From a virus, in IMG/VR virus record IMGVR_UViG_3300043015_001985, positions 1 through 36,778 of that record: DNA of 36,778 bases. One strand, given 5' to 3'. Position numbers and translations under genes: made by a program. This document shows, piece by piece, positions 15,497 through 24,072 of this stretch (the first letter of the stretch is position 1; every line of letters begins with the position of its first letter). The notes beneath the pieces were generated by a model. The model searched no databases and was not told where the DNA came from. It was given only the letters and a program-made list of their open reading frames with translations.

Positions 15497-17589
15497 GACA
15501 TCCTCCTTGATCCTCGTCGATTGCGAGACATTGTTCTCATGATGCGATCTGCAAAGGCTTCCTCTGCTGCTCTCTTGGTATCATACACAACAGCACCGGA
15601 AAAGTTAATATTAAATACTTGAGTTGATGCCGTTGCCTCTTCTCTTTGAGGAGCTTGACCAACTGTTTGGGGTGATCCACTTGGAGAAACACCACCACCA
15701 CCACCAACGGCAACCCCTCCTCCTCCTCCTCCCATGGATGATCCTGTGACTCCCGCGACAGTTGCCGCACTTGCAAAGATACCAGCTGCTTTAAAGAATC
15801 CTGGTGCGGCTGCGGCTGTCAATGGGTTTGACAATGCGGCAAATCCTTTAGCTGTGTTCATCAAGGCTTCAACTGCTGCTTGTTGTGACAAGGCCATGAG
15901 TAAAGCACCAACTGACTCCTTGAATGATTCACCAAAGAATAAAGCACCAACGGCAGCCTCAGCAAATCCACGACCCATTTGACCGAAGAATCCATTGACC
16001 GCTTTCATTGCTTCCTTGGATTCACTGAGAATCAAGTTCATTCTCTCAATACCATATCGTCTTTGAAGTTCTGTGATCTGTTCCTGGTTGCCTTTTGCTT
16101 GCTCAAACTGTTGTTGATACTTGAAAGTCAACATTTCTGTTTCACGTTGAAGATCATTCTCTATTTGTTGAATATTGAATTCACGAGTTGAGAGAGCAAA
16201 TTCTTGACGTCTTTGAGCTTCTTGTTGCTCAATCCTTGTCTTTTTCGCTTCCTCTGCCTTGGTGATTGCATTGAGTTGATTATAATAAGTAAGGACTGCA
16301 ATTTGTTGTTGATTCTGATTGTCTTTGGCAAGTTTCAAAGAGGTATCATATTGATGAGTGATAAGTTGTATTTGCTTTTGTACTGAATCCTCTTGATTCT
16401 GTATTTTAAGTTGTTCAATCCTTGCCTCTTCAATAAAGATTCTTTGAGCTTCTTGCTCACGTCTTTGAGCCTCTGCCTTTTCTCGATCTCTTCTTTGTCG
16501 TGCTGCCTCCATGCTTCGTCTTGCACGTTCTTGTCTTTTCTTTTCCGCTTCTTTCTCAATCTTTTCAATCTTCTTGACTGTTTGCTGATTGACAAGTGTT
16601 CTCTGATCAAGTGCTTGAATCTCTGCTTCAATAGCTTTATTTTGTGCTTGAAGTGCTTTTTGATTCTCTTCGTTTTCTTTGGCATATATCAAAGCCAGCT
16701 GAGCACGTCTCTCAATCTCAATCTTTGCAAGTTGAGCAGACTCCTCAGATAGTTTGTTTTCATGCTCGATGATCTTGAGTGACTTTAGTCTCTCAATGTT
16801 CTCTTTGACCTTAGCAGACAAGAACTCAGCAGAACTCTCTTCAAGCTCTTTATATTTCTTGGCTTGCTCCTCAAGATCTTTTGATACTTGCTTTTGTAAA
16901 GGCTCTAAAACCTTGAGTTGTTTTTCAACTTCCTTTTGAGCCTTATTAAAAGCTTTTTGAGCTTCATCTTGTTTATTTGCGAGGTTGATGACTTCACGTG
17001 CATTCTGAGCAGTGATCTCAATATTCTCACCTCTTGCTTTTTTCAGTTGTTGCTCAGCTTCAAATTGTTTTTGAAAAGCTTTTGTCAACTTCTCTTGTGC
17101 AAACTGTAATTTTTCTTTTGCAAACTGTGACTCAAGAATTCCAAGAGATAACTTTTGAAGTTCATCACCAAGAGGTAAAACACCTTTTTCACTGAGAGCT
17201 TCAAGCTTGCTTTGCAAGTCACCAGCTGCGGCAGCCATTGCACTAGAATTCTCCTCAGCTTCTTGAGCTGCACCAGAGATCAACTTGAATGTTTCATAAA
17301 GACCAAAGCCAGCAGTCACAACCATCCCAATGGGACCAAGTAAAGCAGTGAATCCCATGACACCACTTTGAGAAGCTTGACTCATGCTTCCCTTGAGATC
17401 ACCAAAAGCATCGACAAGACCAAAGACAGATTCACCTATTGACCCTAGGCCCTCACCTAGTTTCTCATTGGTTGACCCCATGTTTTCAGCAAGCTTTTTT
17501 CCTGCCTCCCCAATGGAGCCGAGACCATCTTTAATATCTTTGGTCCCTGTCAGCTCGACATCAATCTCTATTGTGCCACCATTAGCCAT
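15493..17589 (-). CDS. Tail tape measure protein
   Basis: The 698-aa product sets tail length and is threaded inside the tube. An N-terminal glycine-rich helical part (GLGSIGE repeats) is followed by a hydrophobic segment (about 75-110, GFTALLGPIGMVVTAGFGLYE). A long Gln/Glu/Lys-rich coiled coil covers about 130-500, and a second hydrophobic Ala-rich region about 545-620. A glycine run and a basic tail ending RRGSRRMS close the protein. Its length implies a fairly short tail by the usual ratio. The start at 17589 has AAAGGAGG upstream and overlaps the frameshifted chaperone stop by 8 bp. Hydrophobic frames on the opposite strand here are coiled-coil shadows. Confidence 0.93.
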   Translation of the reverse strand: MANGGTIEIDVELTGTKDIKDGLGSIGEAGKKLAENMGSTNEKLGEGLGSIGESVFGLVDAFGDLKGSMSQASQSGVMGFTALLGPIGMVVTAGFGLYETFKLISGAAQEAEENSSAMAAAAGDLQSKLEALSEKGVLPLGDELQKLSLGILESQFAKEKLQFAQEKLTKAFQKQFEAEQQLKKARGENIEITAQNAREVINLANKQDEAQKAFNKAQKEVEKQLKVLEPLQKQVSKDLEEQAKKYKELEESSAEFLSAKVKENIERLKSLKIIEHENKLSEESAQLAKIEIERRAQLALIYAKENEENQKALQAQNKAIEAEIQALDQRTLVNQQTVKKIEKIEKEAEKKRQERARRSMEAARQRRDREKAEAQRREQEAQRIFIEEARIEQLKIQNQEDSVQKQIQLITHQYDTSLKLAKDNQNQQQIAVLTYYNQLNAITKAEEAKKTRIEQQEAQRRQEFALSTREFNIQQIENDLQRETEMLTFKYQQQFEQAKGNQEQITELQRRYGIERMNLILSESKEAMKAVNGFFGQMGRGFAEAAVGALFFGESFKESVGALLMALSQQAAVEALMNTAKGFAALSNPLTAAAAPGFFKAAGIFASAATVAGVTGSSMGGGGGGVAVGGGGGVSPSGSPQTVGQAPQREEATASTQVFNINFSGAVVYDTKRAAEEAFADRIMRTMSRNRRGSRRMS

Positions 17590-18007
17590 GAGAAGCCTCC
17601 TTTATGCTTTGCTCGTGTTGACGTGCAATCATTTGAGTGTGATTATATTCTATTATCTCAAGACTTTCAATGATTGCACAAGTAGGATAAGGATATATGT
17701 CATCCATCTTGATCAATCCTGTCTTGATTCGATTGTAGTTTGTGATGATGGATGCCACTCGATTCATGTCTGCAATCGGACATGATCTGATCTTTAAATC
17801 AGAGTATGCTTCTCCAGAGTTGGGAGCAATCCGATAAGCTGGCATAAACAATCCAAGCTCATCCTTTTGAGCCTGTGGCAATCCTTGCTTGAATGATCCA
17901 CCACAATTCCCACGCTTTCTCCTCAGCTCTTTATTCTCTCGACATTGTGAGCAGTCCCAGCCTCTCCCTTTACTAAAAGGAATCCACACGGAAGAGGCAA
18001 GAGCTAT
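17582..18007 (-). CDS. T part of the tail assembly chaperone, expressed by -1 frameshift as a G-T fusion
   Basis: The frame is open without a start codon from the slippery site to a stop at 17582 and adds 141 residues to the 170-aa G protein, giving about 311 aa. It contains a WDCSQC motif and a later CGG, possibly a metal site, in a basic segment, then a helical region. In lambda, the G-T fusion binds tape measure and tube proteins during tail assembly and is absent from the virion. A GTG at 17989 could serve as an independent start but has no good ribosome site. The next gene is the tape measure, exactly the expected order. Confidence 0.85.
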   Translation of the reverse strand: MALASSVWIPFSKGRGWDCSQCRENKELRRKRGNCGGSFKQGLPQAQKDELGLFMPAYRIAPNSGEAYSDLKIRSCPIADMNRVASIITNYNRIKTGLIKMDDIYPYPTCAIIESLEIIEYNHTQMIARQHEQSIKEASHG

Positions 18008-18013
18008 TTTCCC
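17960..18013 (-). promoter_or_regulatory. Programmed -1 ribosomal frameshift signal
   Basis: Leftward, the heptamer G-GGA-AAA (18013-18007) is read just before the TAG stop at 18006-18004. It is a perfect X-XXY-YYZ slippery site and close to lambda's GGGAAAG. After an 8-nt spacer a stem forms between GCCTCTTCC (17998-17990) and GGGAGAGGC (17968-17960), nine pairs with one G-U. A small inner hairpin (CCTTT/AAAGG) can form in the loop. Slipping back one base enters the open T frame with codons for IALASSVW. Confidence 0.88.
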
Positions 18014-18516
18014 TCGTCACCAACCAATGAAGCTCTCTGAATATGCAAGACTAATTCTGTGATTGTTGCCACTCTGATTCCATCAGGACGAATCTTTTGG
18101 ATGGTGTCAACTGTCGAGGGTTCCCCATCAATTGAAACAAGTGATTCACGAATCATTTCAATGTATACTCTTGAGATGTATGCTTCATAATCAGCATAGG
18201 CCTCACGCTCATCAATTGGGAGATTGTGATGCCATCTTGCTTTCTCTCTAATATCGTTGGGAGCTTCAACCCAAAGCAATCGACCAAGCTCACTGCGAGA
18301 ATATGCACCGGCTCTAATCTCTGCTTGCTCACGTTCCGAGGGTCCCAATGGTTTGAGAGTGAATACGGTTGCAGACTTCCCCACATCTTCAAGGAAACTC
18401 ATGTCTCCTGTATTCAGATATTGTCCACGTTGTTCATCATTGCAAGTGACTGAAAGGTCAGCAGTGACGACAACGTCAAATGTTGATTCTGTTGAAGTGA
18501 GGAAGTTGATTGCCAT
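18004..18516 (-). CDS. Tail assembly chaperone G
   Basis: The 170-aa acidic product begins MAINFLTSTESTFDVV and contains a helical segment (LGPSEREQAEIRAG) typical of siphovirus tail chaperones. It ends DEGK at the slippery heptamer, so most ribosomes make this short form and a minority continue into T. It sits between the tube gene and the tape measure, the conserved place for this gene pair. The start at 18516 has AGGA seven to eight bases upstream and follows the tube stop by one base. Sequence identity to known G proteins was not tested; the frameshift signal and order carry the call. Confidence 0.85.
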   Translation of the reverse strand: MAINFLTSTESTFDVVVTADLSVTCNDEQRGQYLNTGDMSFLEDVGKSATVFTLKPLGPSEREQAEIRAGAYSRSELGRLLWVEAPNDIREKARWHHNLPIDEREAYADYEAYISRVYIEMIRESLVSIDGEPSTVDTIQKIRPDGIRVATITELVLHIQRASLVGDEGK

Positions 18517-18517
18517 G

Positions 18518-19816
18518 TTATAGTCCTAATGAGATTCTGAATGGTGAGCATCCGGCATTTGACTCATAAGCTGCACCACCATCAACATCACCAGCATAAC
18601 GAGATTGATTGTATACCAATGTTTGACGAACGATGTCATTGCCACTCACGTCATACTTGGATGGATCATCAGCAAGTTGAGCAGCCGGAATCATGATTGC
18701 ACAACCCTCGCCATCTGCTGAGGGTCCTGTACCTACTAACACCTGACGAACAGTTCTGTTGAAATAATCATTTGCAATTGTTGTATTTACTGTTGACAAG
18801 GTCAAAGTTAATTCAACATTCACATCAGTGATCTCCATGTCAGACATTGCAAGGATTGACTCTGAGTGCCCCAATGGTGTGAGTGTATTTGTCACAGTCA
18901 AAGAGAAGTCCTCACAATCAACAGCAATTCGTCCAACGGCGTCGGCTGTGGTTGCGTTTGTCAATGAAGATGGAGAAGCATCAGAGATCACAACATAGGA
19001 GTTCCTAAAGAAAGGAGGAGCACCTGCGTTGTAAGTTGGCTCGATTGGTCCCACTGCACTTGAATGATCATCTTGGATGAGTGCTGCTTGATAAGTGAAG
19101 TCACCCATCAAACGGCCATTATCAAGACTGATTGCAAGACTCTCAAGAACGCAACCATAAGCATATGATCTAAAGTTCACACCATCAACACGGAAAGTCA
19201 ATGAGTGAGTTCGTGTACCTGTTTGAGTACGTGATCCGGGGTACCATGTTTGAGTCCCTCGTAAAGTTGGAGTCCCTGTGAATCCACTTGAGAAAGCTGG
19301 TGAGACTGTGATGTCAGTTCCACTCACTTCAGTGATTGCAGAGTACTCAACTGCACCATTGATAATACTTGATAATAAAGTTCCAACATCTGTGGCACTG
19401 AATCCCGCACCAACAAAATTGTTGACATCTGTCACGCTTGAAGCTGTGACTGATGCAACTGCACCGATTTGAGTTTTGAATCCAGCTCCAAGCAAGTATC
19501 CAAGATAATTTGCAGAGTAGTCACTTGGTGAGCTTCCGATTGTTGTCAGATCAACTCTCAAGTTGACTTGACCTGTTCTACGACGAACACGATTCCCACC
19601 ACTCCAAACAGTGTCCGGCTCTGGTGGTACAAGATACGATCCGTCTCTTGCATCGTTTCTCTCACTTGCTACAACGTCCCCATAAATCAAAATAGGTTCA
19701 CGTTCACAAGGAATCGAGATATAACTTGCGGCAGGCACTGGTAAGTTGGTTGATGGTGACAATGAACCGAATAAGGATTCAACTGCAACTCCTAAGCTTC
19801 TATGTGTAACACTCAT
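18518..19816 (-). CDS. Major tail tube protein
   Basis: The 432-aa product is beta-rich with an N-terminal segment MSVTHRSLGVAVE and regions such as THSLTFRVDG and ITDVNVELTLTLS, in keeping with the tail-tube fold. It is longer than many tube proteins; the stretch around VTASSVTDVNNFVGAGF (about 145-200) looks like an inserted beta-domain. The start at 19816 is chosen because GGAGG stands at good distance; an upstream start within the previous gene would add a spurious hydrophobic leader. The order (terminator before it, chaperone and tape measure after) supports the tube assignment. Confidence 0.8.
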   Translation of the reverse strand: MSVTHRSLGVAVESLFGSLSPSTNLPVPAASYISIPCEREPILIYGDVVASERNDARDGSYLVPPEPDTVWSGGNRVRRRTGQVNLRVDLTTIGSSPSDYSANYLGYLLGAGFKTQIGAVASVTASSVTDVNNFVGAGFSATDVGTLLSSIINGAVEYSAITEVSGTDITVSPAFSSGFTGTPTLRGTQTWYPGSRTQTGTRTHSLTFRVDGVNFRSYAYGCVLESLAISLDNGRLMGDFTYQAALIQDDHSSAVGPIEPTYNAGAPPFFRNSYVVISDASPSSLTNATTADAVGRIAVDCEDFSLTVTNTLTPLGHSESILAMSDMEITDVNVELTLTLSTVNTTIANDYFNRTVRQVLVGTGPSADGEGCAIMIPAAQLADDPSKYDVSGNDIVRQTLVYNQSRYAGDVDGGAAYESNAGCSPFRISLGL

Positions 19817-19817
19817 A

Positions 19818-20282
19818 TTAAGCCTCCAAATAAAGTAAGTCGAAAGGAACAACAAGCAAGTGACCAAGAATCTCACCAACATCATCAGTGATGAGTTCAG
19901 CTCTCGATTCCAATGGTATCACTGAGATGATCCCGGTTGTATTAAAATCATATTGAGGACCCTTGATTGTATCAATCAATTTACCGGCATCCTCATTCAT
20001 CATGCGAATCTTGAAGCCCTCCTCTTTGGGAATGGCATATCGCACATGTGTCTCGATGGTGACACGCTTTCGACCACTGAGGCCAGCGCTGCCGTCATCC
20101 ATCGCAAGAGTCACGATCTCAAGAGTAAATTGTCTTTGACTCTGAAATCTTGTGTTTAGTGGAGAGACAAGGCCGGAGCCGTCATCAATGCAGATAAAAC
20201 CATGATGAGAGTCAGTCTTTGGATCAATTGCCTCAATCATTGTCTTGAGCTTGCTCAATGCTTGGAAGATTCCTCTGCTCAT
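19818..20282 (-). CDS. Tail terminator/completion-like protein
   Basis: The product has 154 residues with an N-terminal amphipathic helix (SRGIFQALSKLKTMIEAI), a central beta part (QRQFTLEIVTLAMDDG) and a beta-rich end (LLVVPFDLLYLEA). This layout and its place between the neck protein and the tube protein match lambda U-like tail terminators, which cap the tube and join it to the head. The start at 20282 has AGGGAGAAATAC and overlaps the upstream stop (ATGA). The assignment is mostly by size and position. Confidence 0.65.
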   Translation of the reverse strand: MSRGIFQALSKLKTMIEAIDPKTDSHHGFICIDDGSGLVSPLNTRFQSQRQFTLEIVTLAMDDGSAGLSGRKRVTIETHVRYAIPKEEGFKIRMMNEDAGKLIDTIKGPQYDFNTTGIISVIPLESRAELITDDVGEILGHLLVVPFDLLYLEA

Positions 20283-20800
20283 GTATTTCTCCCTAGTTTC
20301 TTGGATATGTCAAAAGCAACGGCATTCACAAGCGTATCAATCTCATTGTCAGTCAATCCGATATATGGACGAACCTTGTGAACTTCATAACCATAATGTC
20401 TCACATGTTTGGTCAAGCCAATTCTGAAACGAGTTTCAGTTGCTTCAAGTACTACAAGATTATTCATCAATTGACCACTTAATACAAGATCAACTTCAGC
20501 AGTTTGACCCTGTCCTCCTCGACGCTTCCTTGAATCTTCCTTGTATTGTCGATATCCACCAGCATAATAAATCGACTTGCCGGTCCTTGACAACCTGGTG
20601 CCTCCCTTGGGTTTGAGTCGTGCACCACGAAAGGAAACATACAAAGGATTTGTTGAGTACTTTTTGAACTTCTTACCTTTTGAGCTGACACCTTTCATGG
20701 TGCGACGCTTGACAGTTGCAACGGTATTCGATGCAAGTGCCTTGGTATCCTTTGCCGTCCAAATATCACGAGGAAGATTGAGCTTGACCTTGACTGTCAT
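20279..20800 (-). CDS. Neck/head-tail joining protein (HK97 gp10-like candidate)
   Basis: The 173-aa product is strongly basic in its first two thirds (KKFKKYS, YKEDSRKRRGG). It has a DLVLSGQLMNNLVV segment typical of the HK97 gp10 and lambda Z neck families, followed by a beta-rich C-terminus. Basic character suits contact with DNA or with the tail top. The start at 20800 has GAGG upstream and shares one base with the previous stop (TAATG). The family assignment is plausible, not certain. Confidence 0.62.
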   Translation of the reverse strand: MTVKVKLNLPRDIWTAKDTKALASNTVATVKRRTMKGVSSKGKKFKKYSTNPLYVSFRGARLKPKGGTRLSRTGKSIYYAGGYRQYKEDSRKRRGGQGQTAEVDLVLSGQLMNNLVVLEATETRFRIGLTKHVRHYGYEVHKVRPYIGLTDNEIDTLVNAVAFDISKKLGRNT

Positions 20801-21753
20801 TAGTGCCTCATCGATCTCGTTGGTGTGAAGCTTTGATCATATTCAGTCTTGTTGTAAGTTCTCCATGATGCACGAAAGTCTGTGGCCTTGCCACCGTTCT
20901 TTTCAAGGTCAAGTTCACCGTCATCGATGACACCATCACCATCAAGATCCAAATCAACTGATCTGAGTGCAAGGTCCATCAACTCAATGCAACGAGCTCT
21001 CATTGCATCAGCTGCATCAAGTTGAAGATTCATCTCATAGATTCGAGCAGCTGTGCAGTAAGCATGACAAAGCTCGAAAGCCTCAGCATTAAAGATCTCA
21101 TCCTCTGTCACGTTGGAAGATCCAAGACGATCCCTGAGCATCAATGAAAGCTCATCAAGAGAAGCTTTGATCTGTGATGCAAAGTCAGCTTGACGACGTG
21201 GTATCATGTCAGCAAGTGGAGCGAAACGATTCACAAAAGCATCATGGTCAAGACCAGTGTCAAAAGGTCGTGGAGTAACCTTGATCACTCCTTTGTCCAA
21301 GTTGGATAAATTGTTTTGTCCAAGATCTGAAGTGTATGAAACTAAGTATTGAAATGTTCCACTTGTCGCAGTGACATTGGCTGATGATGCTGTCACATAC
21401 CACATTGCAAACTCAATGGTTGCACTTGTGGAAAGGTCTATCTCACGTGGTAAAGGATCGGCAAGGATCGCAGTTGTGCCAACAATACGGACGATCTTGA
21501 TTGAGTACCAAGCATCTCCATCCGTCCTCAAGAATGCAAACGCTTGATCTCTCTCAAGAGAGTCAGAGCTTGCAATCGTCAAGGTCCTGCGATCATTGCC
21601 AATTGCAGAAACAGTGATGTTTGCTCTTGATTGATTCAAGTTGCTTGTCACATCACTTGACACTTTGAAAGTGATTGAAGGTGTCCCACTTATAGGAGCA
21701 GGAGCGTTCCACTCAAACATATGATCTTGACCGGTGATTGCTTTTCTTATCAT
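20800..21753 (-). CDS. Head-tail connector/adaptor-like protein carrying an EF-hand loop
   Basis: The 317-aa product has a beta-rich N-terminal half (about 1-160) and a helical C-terminal half (about 170-265) that resembles head completion adaptors. Residues 269-280 (DLDGDGVIDDGE) are a complete 12-residue EF-hand loop, with acidic residues at positions 1, 3, 5, 9 and 12 and Gly at 6. Calcium may therefore stabilise the neck. The fusion of a beta domain with the helical adaptor is unusual. The start at 21753 has AGGAGCAAAGAG upstream and overlaps the upstream stop (ATGA). Confidence 0.65.
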   Translation of the reverse strand: MIRKAITGQDHMFEWNAPAPISGTPSITFKVSSDVTSNLNQSRANITVSAIGNDRRTLTIASSDSLERDQAFAFLRTDGDAWYSIKIVRIVGTTAILADPLPREIDLSTSATIEFAMWYVTASSANVTATSGTFQYLVSYTSDLGQNNLSNLDKGVIKVTPRPFDTGLDHDAFVNRFAPLADMIPRRQADFASQIKASLDELSLMLRDRLGSSNVTEDEIFNAEAFELCHAYCTAARIYEMNLQLDAADAMRARCIELMDLALRSVDLDLDGDGVIDDGELDLEKNGGKATDFRASWRTYNKTEYDQSFTPTRSMRH

Positions 21754-22655
21754 CTCTTTGCTCCTGCATTTGCTTTTGATATGTCTGTTGTCTTTGCTCT
21801 GTCGAGACCTGCGGCTTTGATGAATCCTTCAGATACAGGACTCCACGAGTGCCGGCAGTTATACCCACCACCAGCAGTCTTGACCGGTAGACCTTGTTTG
21901 TTGTTGAGCTTCTTCATTTGCGATTCACTCACAACCTTGTCAACCAATGGACGACAAAAGTCACGTGTCACTCCGTCAATGGGGCCGGTGTACAGATAGA
22001 ACCTGAGACCAGCTTCCTCAGCAATGGCAGCAGTCACACTCCTTCCAAACATGGAAAGCTTTGTGTTGACTTCTGTCAACTGACGGCCTGCTGCTGATTG
22101 CATCTTCTGAGAGAGTGAGGAGATGGCCTGTGTCATGGGTACGTCAATCGACATCGCAACAAGCGACTCTCTGACACCACTTGCGACATTGGGGATGATG
22201 ACATCATCAAACAGAGTCTCAACAGCTGAGGTCTGCATGATGTCAAGTTGTTGTTGAATTGGAGTCAACCCGAGGTCAGGTTGCACAATCCTTGTTGTTC
22301 TTTCGACGGCTTGAGAGATGAGGTCTGCTTGCTCGATGAATTCATCAATAGCAACATCAAACCCACCTCGAATTATGAAATCAATCAACTGTTCTCTAGG
22401 TAGAGAAAGGATTGTCAATGGGTCACTTGCTTGGACTGCCGTCTCAAGTGTTTTTAGAAATCGAGTTCTTGATTTATCAAGGACTGATTTCATTGCCTTC
22501 TCGGCTTTGATCTGAGTTTTGAGCTCATTGATCTTTGCTTTGGTGATACGTGCGACATCACCCGACTGATTCTTGAGTTGATTCTCAAGATCTTTGATTG
22601 CTAATTCATCAGCATCTTGCTCGGCAAGAAGTGTCACTTCGTGATTGTCGCACAT
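21750..22655 (-). CDS. MuF-like minor head protein
   Basis: The product has 301 residues. An N-terminal coiled coil (about 10-75) precedes a helical middle. The C-terminal part has the conserved pattern of the phage Mu F / SPP1 gp7 family: YTGPIDGVTRDFC, then GGGYNCRHSWSPVS with Cys and His positions that may bind a metal. Such proteins sit at the portal and are injected or stabilise it. It is usually encoded directly after the portal, but here it follows the major capsid gene. The start at 22655 has AGGG five bases upstream. Confidence 0.8.
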   Translation of the reverse strand: MCDNHEVTLLAEQDADELAIKDLENQLKNQSGDVARITKAKINELKTQIKAEKAMKSVLDKSRTRFLKTLETAVQASDPLTILSLPREQLIDFIIRGGFDVAIDEFIEQADLISQAVERTTRIVQPDLGLTPIQQQLDIMQTSAVETLFDDVIIPNVASGVRESLVAMSIDVPMTQAISSLSQKMQSAAGRQLTEVNTKLSMFGRSVTAAIAEEAGLRFYLYTGPIDGVTRDFCRPLVDKVVSESQMKKLNNKQGLPVKTAGGGYNCRHSWSPVSEGFIKAAGLDRAKTTDISKANAGAKR

Positions 22656-22662
22656 GTCAACC

Positions 22663-23673
22663 CTATGCTAAGCAGTCAGTAAGGATGTATCCAAGAGTTG
22701 AATCAATCGCTTTGAACTGTTGAACTTCTTCGGCGTATACATAGCGACGAGTCGCGTCAAGGCTGTCATATTGACCTGCTTGCATTCCACCGAATTCGAA
22801 GTTAAGAGCTGCAACAGGCATTCCCTTCACGTTACCACTCTTTTGTACAATCGCGTCAGCACCTTTCATGATACCGCAGAAGATTGTCTCAGTGTTCCAA
22901 ATTTGTGCCTCAGATGAAGTCGCACCAGGTACAGCAGTCTCACGACGTGCTTCACCAACGTAGATGTTTGGAATGCCAAGAATGTTACGTAAAACTTCTT
23001 TAGTTGCTTCTTCTGTCAAGATACGATTGCCACTTGCGAAAGCACCTGCACCACTCACGTCACCAGCATAACCGCGAACTTCAGGGTTACGAGCTAATGA
23101 ACGGAATACACCACGACCAAAGATCAAGGTGTCTGCATTGATACCATGAGCAGCAGCAAAGACAAGATCTTTTAGTTTGTCAAGACCTGTCAATGCGTCA
23201 GTGCCTGCTGCGTCAACTTTGCCACCCATAACGTTGGTACATGTATCATTTGAGAATGAAGCTGTATCAAAGATTAAGTTTGCAGCACGTTGCTCTTTTG
23301 CAAGCATCATGGCACGACGTACTTTACGAACGATACGAGCTTCTTCACCACCAGGATATTGACTATCGATGATGTCTTCCATTGCAATCGAATCTTGTGC
23401 AGAATAGATCTTTGCTTTGAAAGTCAAGTTAGTACGATCAAAAGAACCAATGTTCGCACGACCTGCACCAGGAGCGCGCTCAAGGTCAAGACCAACACCT
23501 GCACCCATGAAGTTACGACTATTCTCAAGAAGGAATGTACCACTTCTCTCAGGAATGCGAACATTCTCAAAGATTTGGTTTGCAATGAGTTGACTGTCTG
23601 AAGGTACAACCTCAGACACAAGGGATGTTAAGATCTCGTCTACTGGATGAATAACACTATATGAACTTGCCAT
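22663..23673 (-). CDS. Major capsid protein
   Basis: The 336-aa product begins MASSYSVIHPVDEILTS and has mixed helices and strands, including IYSAQDSIAMEDIID, the helix VRRAMMLAKEQRAANLIFD, and a C-terminal ALNFEFGGMQ-type strand. The layout is consistent with the HK97 fold as seen in Mu-like head modules. It follows a protease/scaffold gene and a small decoration gene, the normal order. The start at 23673 has AAGGAG upstream, a strong site fitting high expression. The call rests on size, context and general resemblance, not on a database match. Confidence 0.8.
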   Translation of the reverse strand: MASSYSVIHPVDEILTSLVSEVVPSDSQLIANQIFENVRIPERSGTFLLENSRNFMGAGVGLDLERAPGAGRANIGSFDRTNLTFKAKIYSAQDSIAMEDIIDSQYPGGEEARIVRKVRRAMMLAKEQRAANLIFDTASFSNDTCTNVMGGKVDAAGTDALTGLDKLKDLVFAAAHGINADTLIFGRGVFRSLARNPEVRGYAGDVSGAGAFASGNRILTEEATKEVLRNILGIPNIYVGEARRETAVPGATSSEAQIWNTETIFCGIMKGADAIVQKSGNVKGMPVAALNFEFGGMQAGQYDSLDATRRYVYAEEVQQFKAIDSTLGYILTDCLA

Positions 23674-23683
23674 GATTTACTCC

Positions 23684-24067
23684 TTAAGCGTGAATAACTG
23701 TCGGACCAACGAACAAGACAAGAATCTGATCTCCGTCGGCTGCACCTGTTTGATTGATATTTGGAATCATACGAGCAACAGGATATTTTGCTGCTCCTGT
23801 TGCGGTCACTTTGCCTGCTGTTGTTGCTGACAAACGTGGTTCAGTCTCAGGAGAAAGAGCACCACCCGCAATAACACGAGTTAGACCAAAAGTGACAACG
23901 TCAACAGCTTCACCAGCTGAGGCCGCACGTTGAGCAACACCAACACAAGCAACGTCACCGCCTGCGGTTGTCACTGCAACTTTTCCATTTGCATCGATGC
24001 TTACAAGAGCGAATTCAGTGATTGCACTTGCAGCGATAAAACTTTGTATAATTTGTGTGTCAGCCAT
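23684..24067 (-). CDS. Capsid decoration protein (DUF2190-like beta barrel)
   Basis: The 127-aa product is rich in Ala, Gly, Val and Thr with the repeated pattern ALVSIDANGKVAVTTAGG, VGVAQRAASAGEAVDVVTFG and ILVLFVGP. This matches the small beta-barrel decoration/head-stabilising proteins encoded directly before or after capsid genes. It probably coats the capsid surface. The start at 24067 has GGAGG nine bases upstream. A similar barrel-like pattern occurs in the middle of the fibre protein (VALSKGEVVYISG). Confidence 0.75.
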   Translation of the reverse strand: MADTQIIQSFIAASAITEFALVSIDANGKVAVTTAGGDVACVGVAQRAASAGEAVDVVTFGLTRVIAGGALSPETEPRLSATTAGKVTATGAAKYPVARMIPNINQTGAADGDQILVLFVGPTVIHA

Positions 24068-24072
24068 GATGG

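Noticed and set aside
16393-16752. Leucine- and cysteine-rich frame on the strand opposite the tape measure
   Set aside because: It is the complement of the Lys/Glu/Gln-rich coiled coil; it lacks a ribosome site, and such shadows are expected.
19816-19885. N-terminal hydrophobic extension of the tail tube gene
   Set aside because: It would overlap the previous gene in another frame and has no ribosome site, whereas ATG 19816 has GGAGG.
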